From contig OZ243096.1 in assembly GCA_965212165.1 (NCBI GenBank), forward strand, positions 496,001-560,000: a stretch of 64,000 bases of DNA, written 5' to 3'. Both the position numbers and the translations under genes were made by a program. The notes below the pieces were generated by a model. It was not told the DNA's origin and did not search any database. It worked only from the letters and a program-made list of their open reading frames with translations. Source of the DNA: RHLJ01 sp965212165 (GTDB lineage: Bacteria; Bacteroidota; Rhodothermia; Balneolales; Balneolaceae). Shown piece after piece: positions 25,657 to 34,064 of this stretch (position 1 is the first letter of the stretch; each line of letters begins with the position of its first letter).

Positions 25657-26187
25657 ATGAAAAAAATAACTTCAAATATATTACTCGGATTAACATTACT
25701 ATCAATCACTTTAGCCTATAACACAACCAATATATATGCACAAGACGCTACTGAAGGGATCGTTTTTGGACCAGGTATTGCATATGGAGATGGTGTTGAA
25801 AATTTAGGCATTAGCGTTGATGGGTATTATCCTATAAACGACAAAATCAGGGCTGGTGTAGGTCTTACCTATTTTTTTCCTGATAAACAGACAATTTTTG
25901 GTACAGAGTTTACTTCAAAATTCTTCGCATTAGATCTTAATGCTAATTATTTCTTTTATTCAAAAGATGCAATTTCAGCTTATGGTTTAGGTGGAATAAA
26001 TATTTTATTCCTTTCAGTAGAAGGTGGGGGATTTAGCGATTCAGATAATGAAATGGGATTAAATCTTGGTATTGGCGGAGAATACGCCTTAGACTTTGGC
26101 GATATTTTCGCAGAAGTAAAAATCACTGGTATAGCAGGTGATGCAGACCAACTTGTTATTGGAGCGGGTGTAAGATTCGGACTCTAG
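25657..26187 (+). CDS. Outer-membrane beta-barrel protein
   Basis: A 176-residue protein with a signal peptide (about 1-29, ending YAQDA). The mature part has alternating aromatic/Gly strands of a small eight-stranded OmpW/opacity-like barrel (GYYPINDKIRAGVGLTYFFP, NLGIGGEYALDFGD) and ends in a strand with Phe-Gly-Leu. Ligand and role are unknown. It is monocistronic, with its own promoter-like sequence and terminator. Confidence 0.85.
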   Translation: MKKITSNILLGLTLLSITLAYNTTNIYAQDATEGIVFGPGIAYGDGVENLGISVDGYYPINDKIRAGVGLTYFFPDKQTIFGTEFTSKFFALDLNANYFFYSKDAISAYGLGGINILFLSVEGGGFSDSDNEMGLNLGIGGEYALDFGDIFAEVKITGIAGDADQLVIGAGVRFGL

Positions 26188-26213
26188 TATTGTTCTAGAC
26201 TTAAAATTAAATT

Positions 26214-26248
26214 GAGGGTCAATTATTTGAATTGGACCCTCTTCTTTT
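26214..26248 (+). terminator. Intrinsic terminator after the barrel gene
   Basis: GAGGGTCAATT pairs with AATTGGACCCTC (one bulged base) around a 5-base loop, followed by a T-rich run. Confidence 0.75.
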
Positions 26249-26331
26249 ACTGCATATTTAAGGGCAATCGTTCTTCCTATGAGTCAAGCTAATCCAGCTA
26301 AAAGTAGAAATTATAAGAGTAAAGTAGTTTT

Positions 26332-26673
26332 TCATTCTTTTGTTTTTAAAGTATTAAAAAGTGTTCCCGTCAAAGTAGCTATACCACTTACTAGGCCACC
26401 TAAAACCCCAGTAATCAGAATTACCAAATATGGTGAGCCAACTCCAAGCAACTCCGCAATACGAGTAGACATAATCCCATCATTTGAAAAATGTATGTAA
26501 ACAGCTTGTCCGCCCCAAAGTAAGAAAAGAGCTAAAAACCCCAGACCAAAAGAAAGCCAAGCACTTTTTTTAAACTGATATCCAAATATTAACCCTGGAA
26601 TTGCAATACTCCACCATGGGAGGATGAGATTTAGCAAAAATGAGGTGATGAGAATTAATAGTGTCAGAATCAT
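26332..26673 (-). CDS. Small membrane protein of unknown function
   Basis: A 113-residue, very hydrophobic protein with about four membrane helices and a short middle loop (YIHFSNDGIMSTRIAELLGV). The last helix is Gly/Thr-rich (TGVLGGLVSGIATLTGTLF). Similar small conserved membrane proteins occur in Bacteroidota without a known function. It lies behind the penicillin-acylase gene on the same strand, separated by an imperfect palindrome. Confidence 0.7.
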   Translation of the reverse strand: MILTLLILITSFLLNLILPWWSIAIPGLIFGYQFKKSAWLSFGLGFLALFLLWGGQAVYIHFSNDGIMSTRIAELLGVGSPYLVILITGVLGGLVSGIATLTGTLFNTLKTKE

Positions 26674-26696
26674 AATCAGCTACAATTTTGATTTTT

Positions 26697-26748
26697 GAAT
26701 GCTAAATGTTGAATTAAATCTTCAATTCGACATTCAAAATTCAGCATT
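26697..26748. repeat. Imperfect long palindrome between convergent-order genes
   Basis: Segments such as TGAATGCTAAATGTTGAATT and their near reverse complements (AATTCGACATTC, AATTCAGCATT) form an AT-rich imperfect hairpin between the penicillin-acylase stop and the next gene. It may be a weak terminator or a small intergenic repeat. Confidence 0.4.
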
Positions 26749-26753
26749 TATAT

Positions 26754-29162
26754 TTAGTTCGAAGAAAATTTAAGTTCATATAGAAAATCTGTTGGAGCTT
26801 CTTTCAAAAACTTAAGTTCATAAAGTTCTCCTGTTCGCCATGTTTCTAGTGTTGAATCGTAATTCGGTGAGCCAGGGTTTCCAGAGGCCCCACCAGGATA
26901 AACTCCCCAGCCTTTCACTTCTGGTCCAAGTTCAACAACCATACGCCATGAAGGCCCCCAACTTTCCCTTGTTGCATTTATTGATTCTGAACCTCCACTG
27001 GAATACACATTCTGTTTACCAAAACCTGGAATAAAAGCAATGTGATCGAAGTCATTATTTATAAGCACACCCCAGTTCCAATTGTCTCCAAACTCTCCAT
27101 ATGCATTTGTTAGCTCCTCAACTGATTCTATAAAAGTATCAGTTACAATTTCTTCCCTAGTTTCAATTTTATCTGTATTAACATTATCAAAGAACTTGAA
27201 ATCTGGTTCTGATTTAATAACCTCAACAACTCGGTCTCGAGATGGATATCTAAGTGAAGCATTTGTGGTTCCATATTCGTCACTAAATATTCCATAGTAG
27301 AAGTTGGACCACCACCATCTAAATATTCCAGGACTTTTCTTGCATGAGTCGTTGTAGAAATCCCATTGTTCAACTTCACCTAGTATACCGAGTTCATTTT
27401 CTGATAACGACTCTCTTTCAATCCATTCTAACATATTTGGCAAAATAGTAGCTGCATGATAACTGTAGGAATCCATCTGCATATTTCGGATATCATCTTT
27501 AGTAATATTATCCATCTCAGCTAACAAATCGTTAATTCTACGACCTCTTTCAAACGGTGCATGATCATCTTCCAGATAATAAGGATAGTCTGGTGCAGCA
27601 GATTCCTGATTAGCTGAACTTACAAAACCACGTTCAGGATTTTTGACGTTTGGATTATGTTCAGTTGGTATCCAACCTTGCCAATCATATAGTGGATCCG
27701 TTCCATCACTAACTGTTCTTCCTTGATGTTTCCATTTATTTGGAAATTTACCGCTAATCCAAGTCGCAATATCTCCTTCATTATTTGCAAAAATGAAGTT
27801 CTGTGCCGGTGCTACAAAATGAGATGCTGCTTCTTTAAAATCATCATAGGTCTCCATCCGATTAAACCCAAAGAAAGTTTTTAAATCGTTAGAAGGTTCG
27901 TGTGCAATCCATCTTAATGCATGGTATCTCGTCTTACTTTCTTCATTAATTTGTGACCTAACCTCAGTTACCGGACCATGATGCGTATAAATAACTGTAT
28001 CCAGAACAGTTTCTTTTCCGCGCACTTTAATTTCTTCGATACGTATTGTGGTTGGCTTCCACTGCTCATCATGCCAATATTCAAGCTTAGTGTTATCTTT
28101 AAACTTGATTTCGTACCAATCCCTTACATCCGTACCAGCATTTGTGGTTCCCCATGCAGCATTTTCATTAAATCCAATGATTACACCCGGTGCGCCTTGT
28201 AAAGAAACACCATAGATATTTAGACCAGGTGCGTGAAGTTGAACCTCATACCAAATTGATGGAAGAGTAAGAGCAAGATGAGGATCATTTGCTAAAATTG
28301 GATATCCTGAGTTTGTTTTTGAGCCATTTACAGCCCAATTATTACTCCCAACTCCTTCTGGTCGCTCGAAATTTTTCAACTCAAGAGCTGATGCTGGTGT
28401 ATAAATGGAATCTGGAGCTTGAACCGGAACGGGTTCAAAATCCCATTTTTTTGATGTCGGGATGATAGGATCGTTTAATTCCGGCTTAACTGTAAAAAAC
28501 TTATCAATAAAATCTTCTCCAAAATAAGCAAGAGTATTACTTGTAATGGCATCGCTACTTCCACCAGCTAATGTACGAGTCATATTTTTAAGCAAGTGTG
28601 CTGTTTTAATTGGCGCCCATTCTTCTGGAATAAAATCGAGGATTTTATATTCAACAGGATAATCACTTGGTGAAAGATTCGAAATATAGGAGTTGACTCC
28701 ATCCGAATAAGCATTTATTGCAGCCCAGATTACAGGATCATTTTGAATCATTTCCACTGCTTTTTCAGCACCGAAATTCATTCCCTGTCTACGTGTTTGT
28801 AAATCTCTATTTAAGGTTCTATCTCCAAGCCTTTCCGAAAGTCTACCAGCTGCATCATACGTTTGCATTTCCATTTGAAAAAGCCGGTCTCTTGCTGTGA
28901 CATAGCCTTGAACGAAATAAAGATCATGTTCATTTTCGGCAAAAATGTGAGGAATTCTTCGTTCATCATAATAAACTGAAACTTCACCTTCTAAATCTTC
29001 AAATGAAAACTCATCAGAGTCTGGAATTGCTATTTCTGCATTTGCCCAGAAGCCGGCATCGGGATCAAAGAACTTACCTAGAGGAGGAATAGAGCCGAAT
29101 TTTGTGTTGAGGCTTATTATTAAAGTTATTAGAACAATAAAAGAGATTAGAGCTTTTACCAT
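26754..29162 (-). CDS. Penicillin acylase family (Ntn-hydrolase) protein
   Basis: An 802-residue precursor with an N-terminal hydrophobic segment (about 5-18) for export. The autocatalytic cleavage site is GVG before Ser273 in SNNWAVNGSK; Ser273 becomes the N-terminal nucleophile of the beta chain. Conserved NDPHLALTLPSIWYE, GAPGVIIGFNENAAWGTTN and a late WGPSWRMVVEL segment follow. Family members hydrolyse amides such as beta-lactams or acyl-homoserine lactones. The substrate cannot be told from sequence, so signal quenching is only a possibility. Length is normal. Confidence 0.93.
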   Translation of the reverse strand: MVKALISFIVLITLIISLNTKFGSIPPLGKFFDPDAGFWANAEIAIPDSDEFSFEDLEGEVSVYYDERRIPHIFAENEHDLYFVQGYVTARDRLFQMEMQTYDAAGRLSERLGDRTLNRDLQTRRQGMNFGAEKAVEMIQNDPVIWAAINAYSDGVNSYISNLSPSDYPVEYKILDFIPEEWAPIKTAHLLKNMTRTLAGGSSDAITSNTLAYFGEDFIDKFFTVKPELNDPIIPTSKKWDFEPVPVQAPDSIYTPASALELKNFERPEGVGSNNWAVNGSKTNSGYPILANDPHLALTLPSIWYEVQLHAPGLNIYGVSLQGAPGVIIGFNENAAWGTTNAGTDVRDWYEIKFKDNTKLEYWHDEQWKPTTIRIEEIKVRGKETVLDTVIYTHHGPVTEVRSQINEESKTRYHALRWIAHEPSNDLKTFFGFNRMETYDDFKEAASHFVAPAQNFIFANNEGDIATWISGKFPNKWKHQGRTVSDGTDPLYDWQGWIPTEHNPNVKNPERGFVSSANQESAAPDYPYYLEDDHAPFERGRRINDLLAEMDNITKDDIRNMQMDSYSYHAATILPNMLEWIERESLSENELGILGEVEQWDFYNDSCKKSPGIFRWWWSNFYYGIFSDEYGTTNASLRYPSRDRVVEVIKSEPDFKFFDNVNTDKIETREEIVTDTFIESVEELTNAYGEFGDNWNWGVLINNDFDHIAFIPGFGKQNVYSSGGSESINATRESWGPSWRMVVELGPEVKGWGVYPGGASGNPGSPNYDSTLETWRTGELYELKFLKEAPTDFLYELKFSSN

Positions 29163-29170
29163 GAGTTCTA

Positions 29171-29187
29171 GTGTCAGGGTGTATTAG
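29171..29187. repeat. Left imperfect inverted repeat around the four-helix-bundle gene
   Basis: GTGTCAGGGTGTATTAG matches the reverse complement of the right copy at 29650-29667 (GTGTTAGGGTGT) in 11 of its first 12 bases. It sits just upstream of the acylase start codon. Confidence 0.5.
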
Positions 29188-29274
29188 TGTTATAGTATTA
29201 GAATTCCTGCAGTTTTGTAAGGAATTACCTTATTACCGATCTAATAATATTGAAAGCAAACCAGAATACAAATT

Positions 29275-29655
29275 ATGGGCAAGATTACTCAGTTCGAAGA
29301 TTCAAACTGTTGGCAATTATCGAGAACTCTTGTTAAAGACATTTACCGGATTTCTAATATTGGTTACTTCAGAAAGGATTACGGACTTAGAGACCAAATA
29401 CAAAGGGCTTCTGTTTCCATAATGACTAACATTGCCGAAGGTTTTGCAAGATATAATACCAACGATTCTATCCGATTCTTGAATTTCTCTCAGAGTTCAG
29501 CTTCTGAGGTGCGAAGTCTCTTATATGTTGCTGAAGATTTAAATTACATTACAAAAGAAGAGGCAGAAGATTTAAGAAATCGAGCATCTGAATGCAAAAA
29601 GATGATTTTAGCACTTATTAGGCATATGAAATCCAGACCAAAATTAGAGCCCTAA
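29275..29655 (+). CDS. Four-helix-bundle protein of the 23S rRNA IVS family
   Basis: A 126-residue helical protein. It carries the family signatures LVKDIYRISN, LRDQIQRASVSIMTNIAEGFARYN and FLNFSQSSASEVRSLLYVAEDL. Such proteins were first seen encoded in intervening sequences of 23S rRNA but are also scattered in genomes of many phyla. They form pentamers and their role is unknown. The gene is bounded by imperfect GTGTTAGGGTGT-type inverted repeats, and its stop codon lies inside the right one. It looks like a small inserted cassette between two minus-strand genes. Confidence 0.92.
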   Translation: MGKITQFEDSNCWQLSRTLVKDIYRISNIGYFRKDYGLRDQIQRASVSIMTNIAEGFARYNTNDSIRFLNFSQSSASEVRSLLYVAEDLNYITKEEAEDLRNRASECKKMILALIRHMKSRPKLEP

Positions 29656-29667
29656 CACCCTAACACC
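29650..29667. repeat. Right imperfect inverted repeat around the four-helix-bundle gene
   Basis: CCCTAACACCCTAACACC consists of tandem CCCTAACA units and contains the stop codon of the gene. Its reverse complement resembles the left repeat at 29171. Confidence 0.5.
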
Positions 29668-29689
29668 AATTCTCTTTCAAACCATAGAG

Positions 29690-30586
29690 TTACCACAACA
29701 TCATTTTCATACAGAAGACACTTCCCCCACTTTTGAGGTATTCATTTGTTCTAAACTCATGAACTATAAACCCCGCTTCTTCCAAAGCTTTATTTGCCTC
29801 GACACAACCCTCTTGAATAAGGACATTTTTTCCATCCGGACAAGTAGCATTACAAGCAAATAACTCAGCAGCTTCATGTTCATTTGTATCAATTACATGT
29901 GAAAAGATAGAATTGATAAGCTTCAATCCTTCTTCATTAAATGCTTTAGAATGTATCATTACTGTTTCTTCATTAAGCACACAAAAACAAGTATCCAGAT
30001 GGTAAAAACGATCATCAATTAGTTCAAGAGCAATTACAGGAGTTTGAAAAATCTTTGAAATATGAACATATACATCCAATGATGATCGGTAACCATATCC
30101 TCCCCAAATTAGTCTCTTTTTGTAATGCCAAATTGCATCACCCATTCCTTCAAAGTCGGTAAATTTAGTTTCATCTAAGTGTACAATCTCGTAGCTACTT
30201 TCTTCATATACTTTTTGAATGTGCGAAACCTCTCCTTTTCTTTGTGGAGTATGCATAACACTCATCACTACTTGCTTAGTCCCATCTTTGGTAATGTTTG
30301 GCAAACTTTGATTTGCACAAAAAACCATATCTGGAAAACCAACTTCTCCAGGTACTTCATGAACGTATAATCCAAGGTTCTCATATTCTTTTTTTAAGGC
30401 TTCCCATTCTTTTAAAGCAAGCCCTTTGTTTATATCACCTATATGTCCGGCCATATGAGGGTTGATCACATACTCAACATCAAAATGAGATGGGTTTACA
30501 ACTAAGACTTTATGAGGCACTGGCATTGTTTCGATTTCATTAAGCATAAAATCGAGCTCAGATATAGATGTTACTACTTTTGGCAT
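29690..30586 (-). CDS. Amidinotransferase-fold hydrolase (DDAH-like)
   Basis: A 298-residue protein of the guanidino-group-modifying superfamily. The catalytic features are GFPDMVFCAN, FEGMGDAIW, the His in RFYHLDTCFCVL and the C-terminal nucleophile Cys in KSGGSVFCMKM. This set fits dimethylarginine dimethylaminohydrolase or arginine-deiminase-like enzymes, which act on arginine or methylarginine to give citrulline. The exact substrate is not certain. It is monocistronic and divergent from ddl. Confidence 0.87.
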   Translation of the reverse strand: MPKVVTSISELDFMLNEIETMPVPHKVLVVNPSHFDVEYVINPHMAGHIGDINKGLALKEWEALKKEYENLGLYVHEVPGEVGFPDMVFCANQSLPNITKDGTKQVVMSVMHTPQRKGEVSHIQKVYEESSYEIVHLDETKFTDFEGMGDAIWHYKKRLIWGGYGYRSSLDVYVHISKIFQTPVIALELIDDRFYHLDTCFCVLNEETVMIHSKAFNEEGLKLINSIFSHVIDTNEHEAAELFACNATCPDGKNVLIQEGCVEANKALEEAGFIVHEFRTNEYLKSGGSVFCMKMMLW

Positions 30587-30743
30587 TAAGGTATATTGGT
30601 GGATTATTGAACTTAGTTAAGATCGAAAGTTCTTAAATTGGGAACAAGACAATAAGAATTGAAATAGGATGAATGAAAAAGGAGAAGCGAAAATTTTCTC
30701 CTATATTTGAGCACTTTATTTTGAACTTTTCTAAATCAGCCCA

Positions 30744-31937
30744 ATGTCTCAGAAAAATTTAGTTGTAGCCTTCGGTGGTGTTTCCCCAGAACATGAAGTT
30801 TCTGTTCTAAGTGCAATGCAGGTCATGTCATCTTTAGAGAAAAGCTCATACCATATTGTCCCTCTCTATATTACTAAATCTGGACGTTGGTTAACAGGAG
30901 AATCATTAAAAGATTTATCTCTTTATAAAGAGTTGCCCCAGCTAGAGTCTGAAGCCAATTCATGCGCTTTTGTTAAAGATGATATTGGTAGAACACTTTT
31001 AAAAGAGCAAACGAAAGGTGGATTATTTTCCAAACCTCAAGAATTCCCAGTTTATGCTGTTGTTTGTGCTTTTCATGGGAGTGAAGGAGAGAACGGATCT
31101 TTCCAAGGGGTATGTGAAATGTTCAATGTACCCTATACAGGAAGCGGCGTTTTGGGCTCGTCAGTAGGAATGGATAAAGTGAAAGCAAAACAACTTTGTG
31201 AAGCTAATAATATCCCTGTTACAACTAGCCTCGATTTTTATGAAAGTGATTGGGAAGTTCATCAAAAGACCATTCTTCAAGAAGCTGAGTTACTTGGATT
31301 TCCACTGGTCGTTAAACCAGCAAATCTTGGAAGTAGTATCGGAGTTAAAAAAGTTGATGATAAAGATGAATTAATTGAAGCAATTGAAACTGCTTTCCGA
31401 TATGATGCTCATCTATTAATTGAAATTGCAATTCAACCTCTGATGGAAATAAACTGCTCGGTGTTAGGAACAGCAGAGAATTGTCGCGCTAGTGTATGTG
31501 AACGACCTCTTGGTAATACTGAGACTCTTTCTTTTGAGGATAAATATCAAAGTGGTGACGGCGCTGATAAAGGTATGGCTTCAGCCGATCGAATTATTCC
31601 AGCTGATATTTCGACAGAGCTGACCGATCAAATTAGGTCACTCGCTGTACATATTTTTAAAACTTTCGATGCTTCCGGAGTAGCTCGCCTCGACTTTTTG
31701 GTGAATTCTGAAACTGAAGAAGTATATTTCAATGAGATAAATACCATACCAGGCTCTTTTTCTTTCTATTTGTGGGATAAGTCTGATATGAACTTTACAC
31801 AATTAATGGAAGAATTAATATCAATTGGAATCCAAAAGCATCAAGCCAAAAACGGTCGCATTCGTAGCTATGATACAAACTTATTAAGCGAGAAGGCTGC
31901 CAAAGGAATTAAAGGATTGAAGGGAATTAAAGGTTAA
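30744..31937 (+). CDS. ddl: D-alanine--D-alanine ligase
   Basis: A 397-residue ATP-grasp ligase that makes the D-Ala-D-Ala dipeptide for peptidoglycan. It has FGGVSPEHEVSVLSA at the start, FHGSEGENGSFQGVCE, GSSVGMDKVKAKQLCE, PLVVKPANLGSSIGV and FNEINTIPGSFSFYLWD. It is longer than typical DdlB (about 306), matching the long DdlA class plus a C-terminal tail of about 30 residues. That tail ends in a small repeat, GIKGLKGIKG, encoded by a duplicated GGAATTAAAGG. nadK follows after 17 bases. Confidence 0.95.
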   Translation: MSQKNLVVAFGGVSPEHEVSVLSAMQVMSSLEKSSYHIVPLYITKSGRWLTGESLKDLSLYKELPQLESEANSCAFVKDDIGRTLLKEQTKGGLFSKPQEFPVYAVVCAFHGSEGENGSFQGVCEMFNVPYTGSGVLGSSVGMDKVKAKQLCEANNIPVTTSLDFYESDWEVHQKTILQEAELLGFPLVVKPANLGSSIGVKKVDDKDELIEAIETAFRYDAHLLIEIAIQPLMEINCSVLGTAENCRASVCERPLGNTETLSFEDKYQSGDGADKGMASADRIIPADISTELTDQIRSLAVHIFKTFDASGVARLDFLVNSETEEVYFNEINTIPGSFSFYLWDKSDMNFTQLMEELISIGIQKHQAKNGRIRSYDTNLLSEKAAKGIKGLKGIKG

Positions 31938-31954
31938 GATCGTTACCTTTGTAT

Positions 31955-32833
31955 ATGAAAAAATTTGCAGTCATAGCGAATCCTAAGAAGTACGAAGTAA
32001 AGGATGTAATTCACTCAGCAATTCAATGGGCTGAGAAAAGTGATGCTCATTTACTCTTATGCAGTGAAGTCTGTGAAATCTTAGACATTAAAGCTTCTGA
32101 TTTCCTTACCATTACGAACTCAGATGAAGCATCTATTGAGAAATGCGATATTGTTGTTGTGATGGGAGGCGATGGAACCATCCTCTATACAGCTAGAATT
32201 TCTTCACAATTTCAAAAACCAATTCTTGGTGTAAATAGTGGTCGACTTGGTTTTATGGCTAACACCAAAAACGAAGAACTTGAACTCGCTCTTAATGATA
32301 TTCTAGATGATAAATATACTCTTGACAAACGACGCTATTTAAAAGCGACGGATAAACACGGGAAGATATTTTATGCACTCAACGAGTTTCTTTTCACAAG
32401 AAAAGACACAACATCAATGGTTAATATTAGTGCTGAATATGATGGAAATTTCATCAACACATACTGGGTTGATGGTCTAATTGTAGCTTCTTCTACAGGT
32501 TCAACAGCATACAGCCTTTCTTCTGGCGGCCCGATAGTTGCACCTGGTTCAGATGTTTTATTAGTTACGCCAATAAATCCTCATTCACTTACAACAAGAC
32601 CACTAGTTCTTAGGTCCGATAAAACACTTATCATTAATGCCGAAAAACAACAAAGCGGGATTCTTTTTTCGTATGATGGAGTTATTTGTGAAGAAGATGA
32701 ATATCCTTTAGAAATTGAAATTATTGAGTCGAAACGTACCTTTAATTTGATCCAACTAGAGGGGCAGAACTATTTTGAAACATTGAGAAATAAATTGATG
32801 TGGGGACAAGACTCTAGACGAATTAAGAATTGA
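31955..32833 (+). CDS. nadK: NAD kinase
   Basis: A NAD kinase of 292 residues that phosphorylates NAD to NADP. It has the GGDGTIL motif (VVMGGDGTILYTAR), the GVNSGRLGFM segment, ALNEFLFTR and the conserved TGSTAYSLSSGGPIV. The ATG at 31955 is preferred over an in-frame TTG six bases earlier because MKKFAVIANPKKY is the normal family N-terminus. It follows ddl closely and is probably co-transcribed. Confidence 0.95.
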   Translation: MKKFAVIANPKKYEVKDVIHSAIQWAEKSDAHLLLCSEVCEILDIKASDFLTITNSDEASIEKCDIVVVMGGDGTILYTARISSQFQKPILGVNSGRLGFMANTKNEELELALNDILDDKYTLDKRRYLKATDKHGKIFYALNEFLFTRKDTTSMVNISAEYDGNFINTYWVDGLIVASSTGSTAYSLSSGGPIVAPGSDVLLVTPINPHSLTTRPLVLRSDKTLIINAEKQQSGILFSYDGVICEEDEYPLEIEIIESKRTFNLIQLEGQNYFETLRNKLMWGQDSRRIKN

Positions 32834-32969
32834 AATCTTATTCATCATTTAGCACTCTCATTTTGTTCGATATAAAAACCTTTTTCAAATTCCATCATCT
32901 AAAATTCATAATTTAGAGAGAAATTAAGATTAAACGATTAAAAACAGTTAAAACGAAAACAAACCAATC

Positions 32970-33923
32970 ATGAAAGTAACAGTAGTAGGAGCAGGCGGGA
33001 ACGTAGGCTCAACCGTAGCATTAAGTGTTGCCCAAAGAGATTTTGCTAAAGAAGTAATCGCAGTAGATTTAGAACGTAAAGATGGTGATAAAACATTTTA
33101 TCCATCAAAAGGTAGAGGTCTTGATCAATGGCAAGTTTCTCCAATTTCACTTTTTGATACCCGAATTAAAGGAACAACCGATTATGCCGATACTGCTAAT
33201 TCTGATGTCTGTGTAATAACTGCTGGTGTACCACGTCGACCAGGCATGAGCCGTGACGATTTACTTTCTATCAATGCAAATATTGTTAAAAGTGTAACTG
33301 AACAATTAGTAAAATACTCTCCTGACACTATCATTATTGTAGTTTCAAATCCTTTAGATGTTATGGTACAGGTTGCCAAAGACGCGTCTGGACTTCCATT
33401 TGAAAAAGTGATGGGAATGGCTGGTATTCTTGATACTGCTCGTTACCGTGCATTTATTGCGGAAGAATTAGATGTATCTCCAAAAGATATTCAAGCTTTA
33501 TTGATGGGTGGGCATGGTGATACTATGGTTCCACTACCAAGATTTACAACACTTTCTGGAATGCCAATAACGCATTTTATTTCTGATGAGCGTTTAGAAG
33601 AAATCGTAACCCGTGCTAAAAAAGGTGGCGGAGAATTAGTAGGTTTAATGGGAACCTCAGCATGGTACGCCCCTGGAGCTGCTGCTGCCCAAATGGTTGA
33701 AGCAATATTATTGGATCAGAATCGTATTTTCCCTGTATGTGCTCATATTGATGGGCAATACGGAATTGACGATCTCTACATCGGTGTTCCAGTAAAACTT
33801 GGAAAAGGTGGAATTAAAGAAGTGATTGAGGTTGAATTAACCGATTCAGAAAGCGATCTTATGAAAGCATCTGCGAAAGCAGTTCGAGGTACTTTGGAAG
33901 AATTCAAAGCACTTCAAAAATAA
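32970..33923 (+). CDS. mdh: Malate dehydrogenase (LDH-like type)
   Basis: A 317-residue NAD-dependent malate dehydrogenase of the TCA cycle. The nucleotide-binding start is KVTVVGAGGNVGSTVAL, an acidic residue (AVDLE) after strand 2 favours NAD, and substrate-binding arginines lie in GVPRRPGMSRDD. The catalytic His is in MGGHGDTMVPL. The two Arg in PRRPGMSR point to malate over lactate. It is monocistronic with its own terminator. Confidence 0.96.
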   Translation: MKVTVVGAGGNVGSTVALSVAQRDFAKEVIAVDLERKDGDKTFYPSKGRGLDQWQVSPISLFDTRIKGTTDYADTANSDVCVITAGVPRRPGMSRDDLLSINANIVKSVTEQLVKYSPDTIIIVVSNPLDVMVQVAKDASGLPFEKVMGMAGILDTARYRAFIAEELDVSPKDIQALLMGGHGDTMVPLPRFTTLSGMPITHFISDERLEEIVTRAKKGGGELVGLMGTSAWYAPGAAAAQMVEAILLDQNRIFPVCAHIDGQYGIDDLYIGVPVKLGKGGIKEVIEVELTDSESDLMKASAKAVRGTLEEFKALQK

Positions 33924-33967
33924 TAAGTAAAACAAACGAGGACTAAGGTCTTCACTACTTGCACTTT

Positions 33968-34003
33968 AATCCCTTATGCGTTCTTCGCGTAAGGGATTTT
34001 TTA
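33968..34003 (+). terminator. Intrinsic terminator after mdh
   Basis: AATCCCTTATGCG pairs with CGCGTAAGGGATT (one T-G pair) around TTCTT, followed by a T-run. Confidence 0.92.
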
Positions 34004-34064
34004 TTATTTAGAATCAATAATATCTTCTACATTCTCAAATATCTTTAACTCGATTATTATAAAA

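Noticed and set aside
31895..31934. Repeat at the 3' end of ddl as a mobile or regulatory element
   Set aside because: It is a short in-frame duplication of GGAATTAAAGG inside the coding region. It gives a GIKGLKGIKG tail and has no other copies in the window.
31949..31954. TTG start for NAD kinase two codons upstream
   Set aside because: The ATG at 31955 gives the standard N-terminus MKKFAVIANPKKY; the extra two residues have no support.
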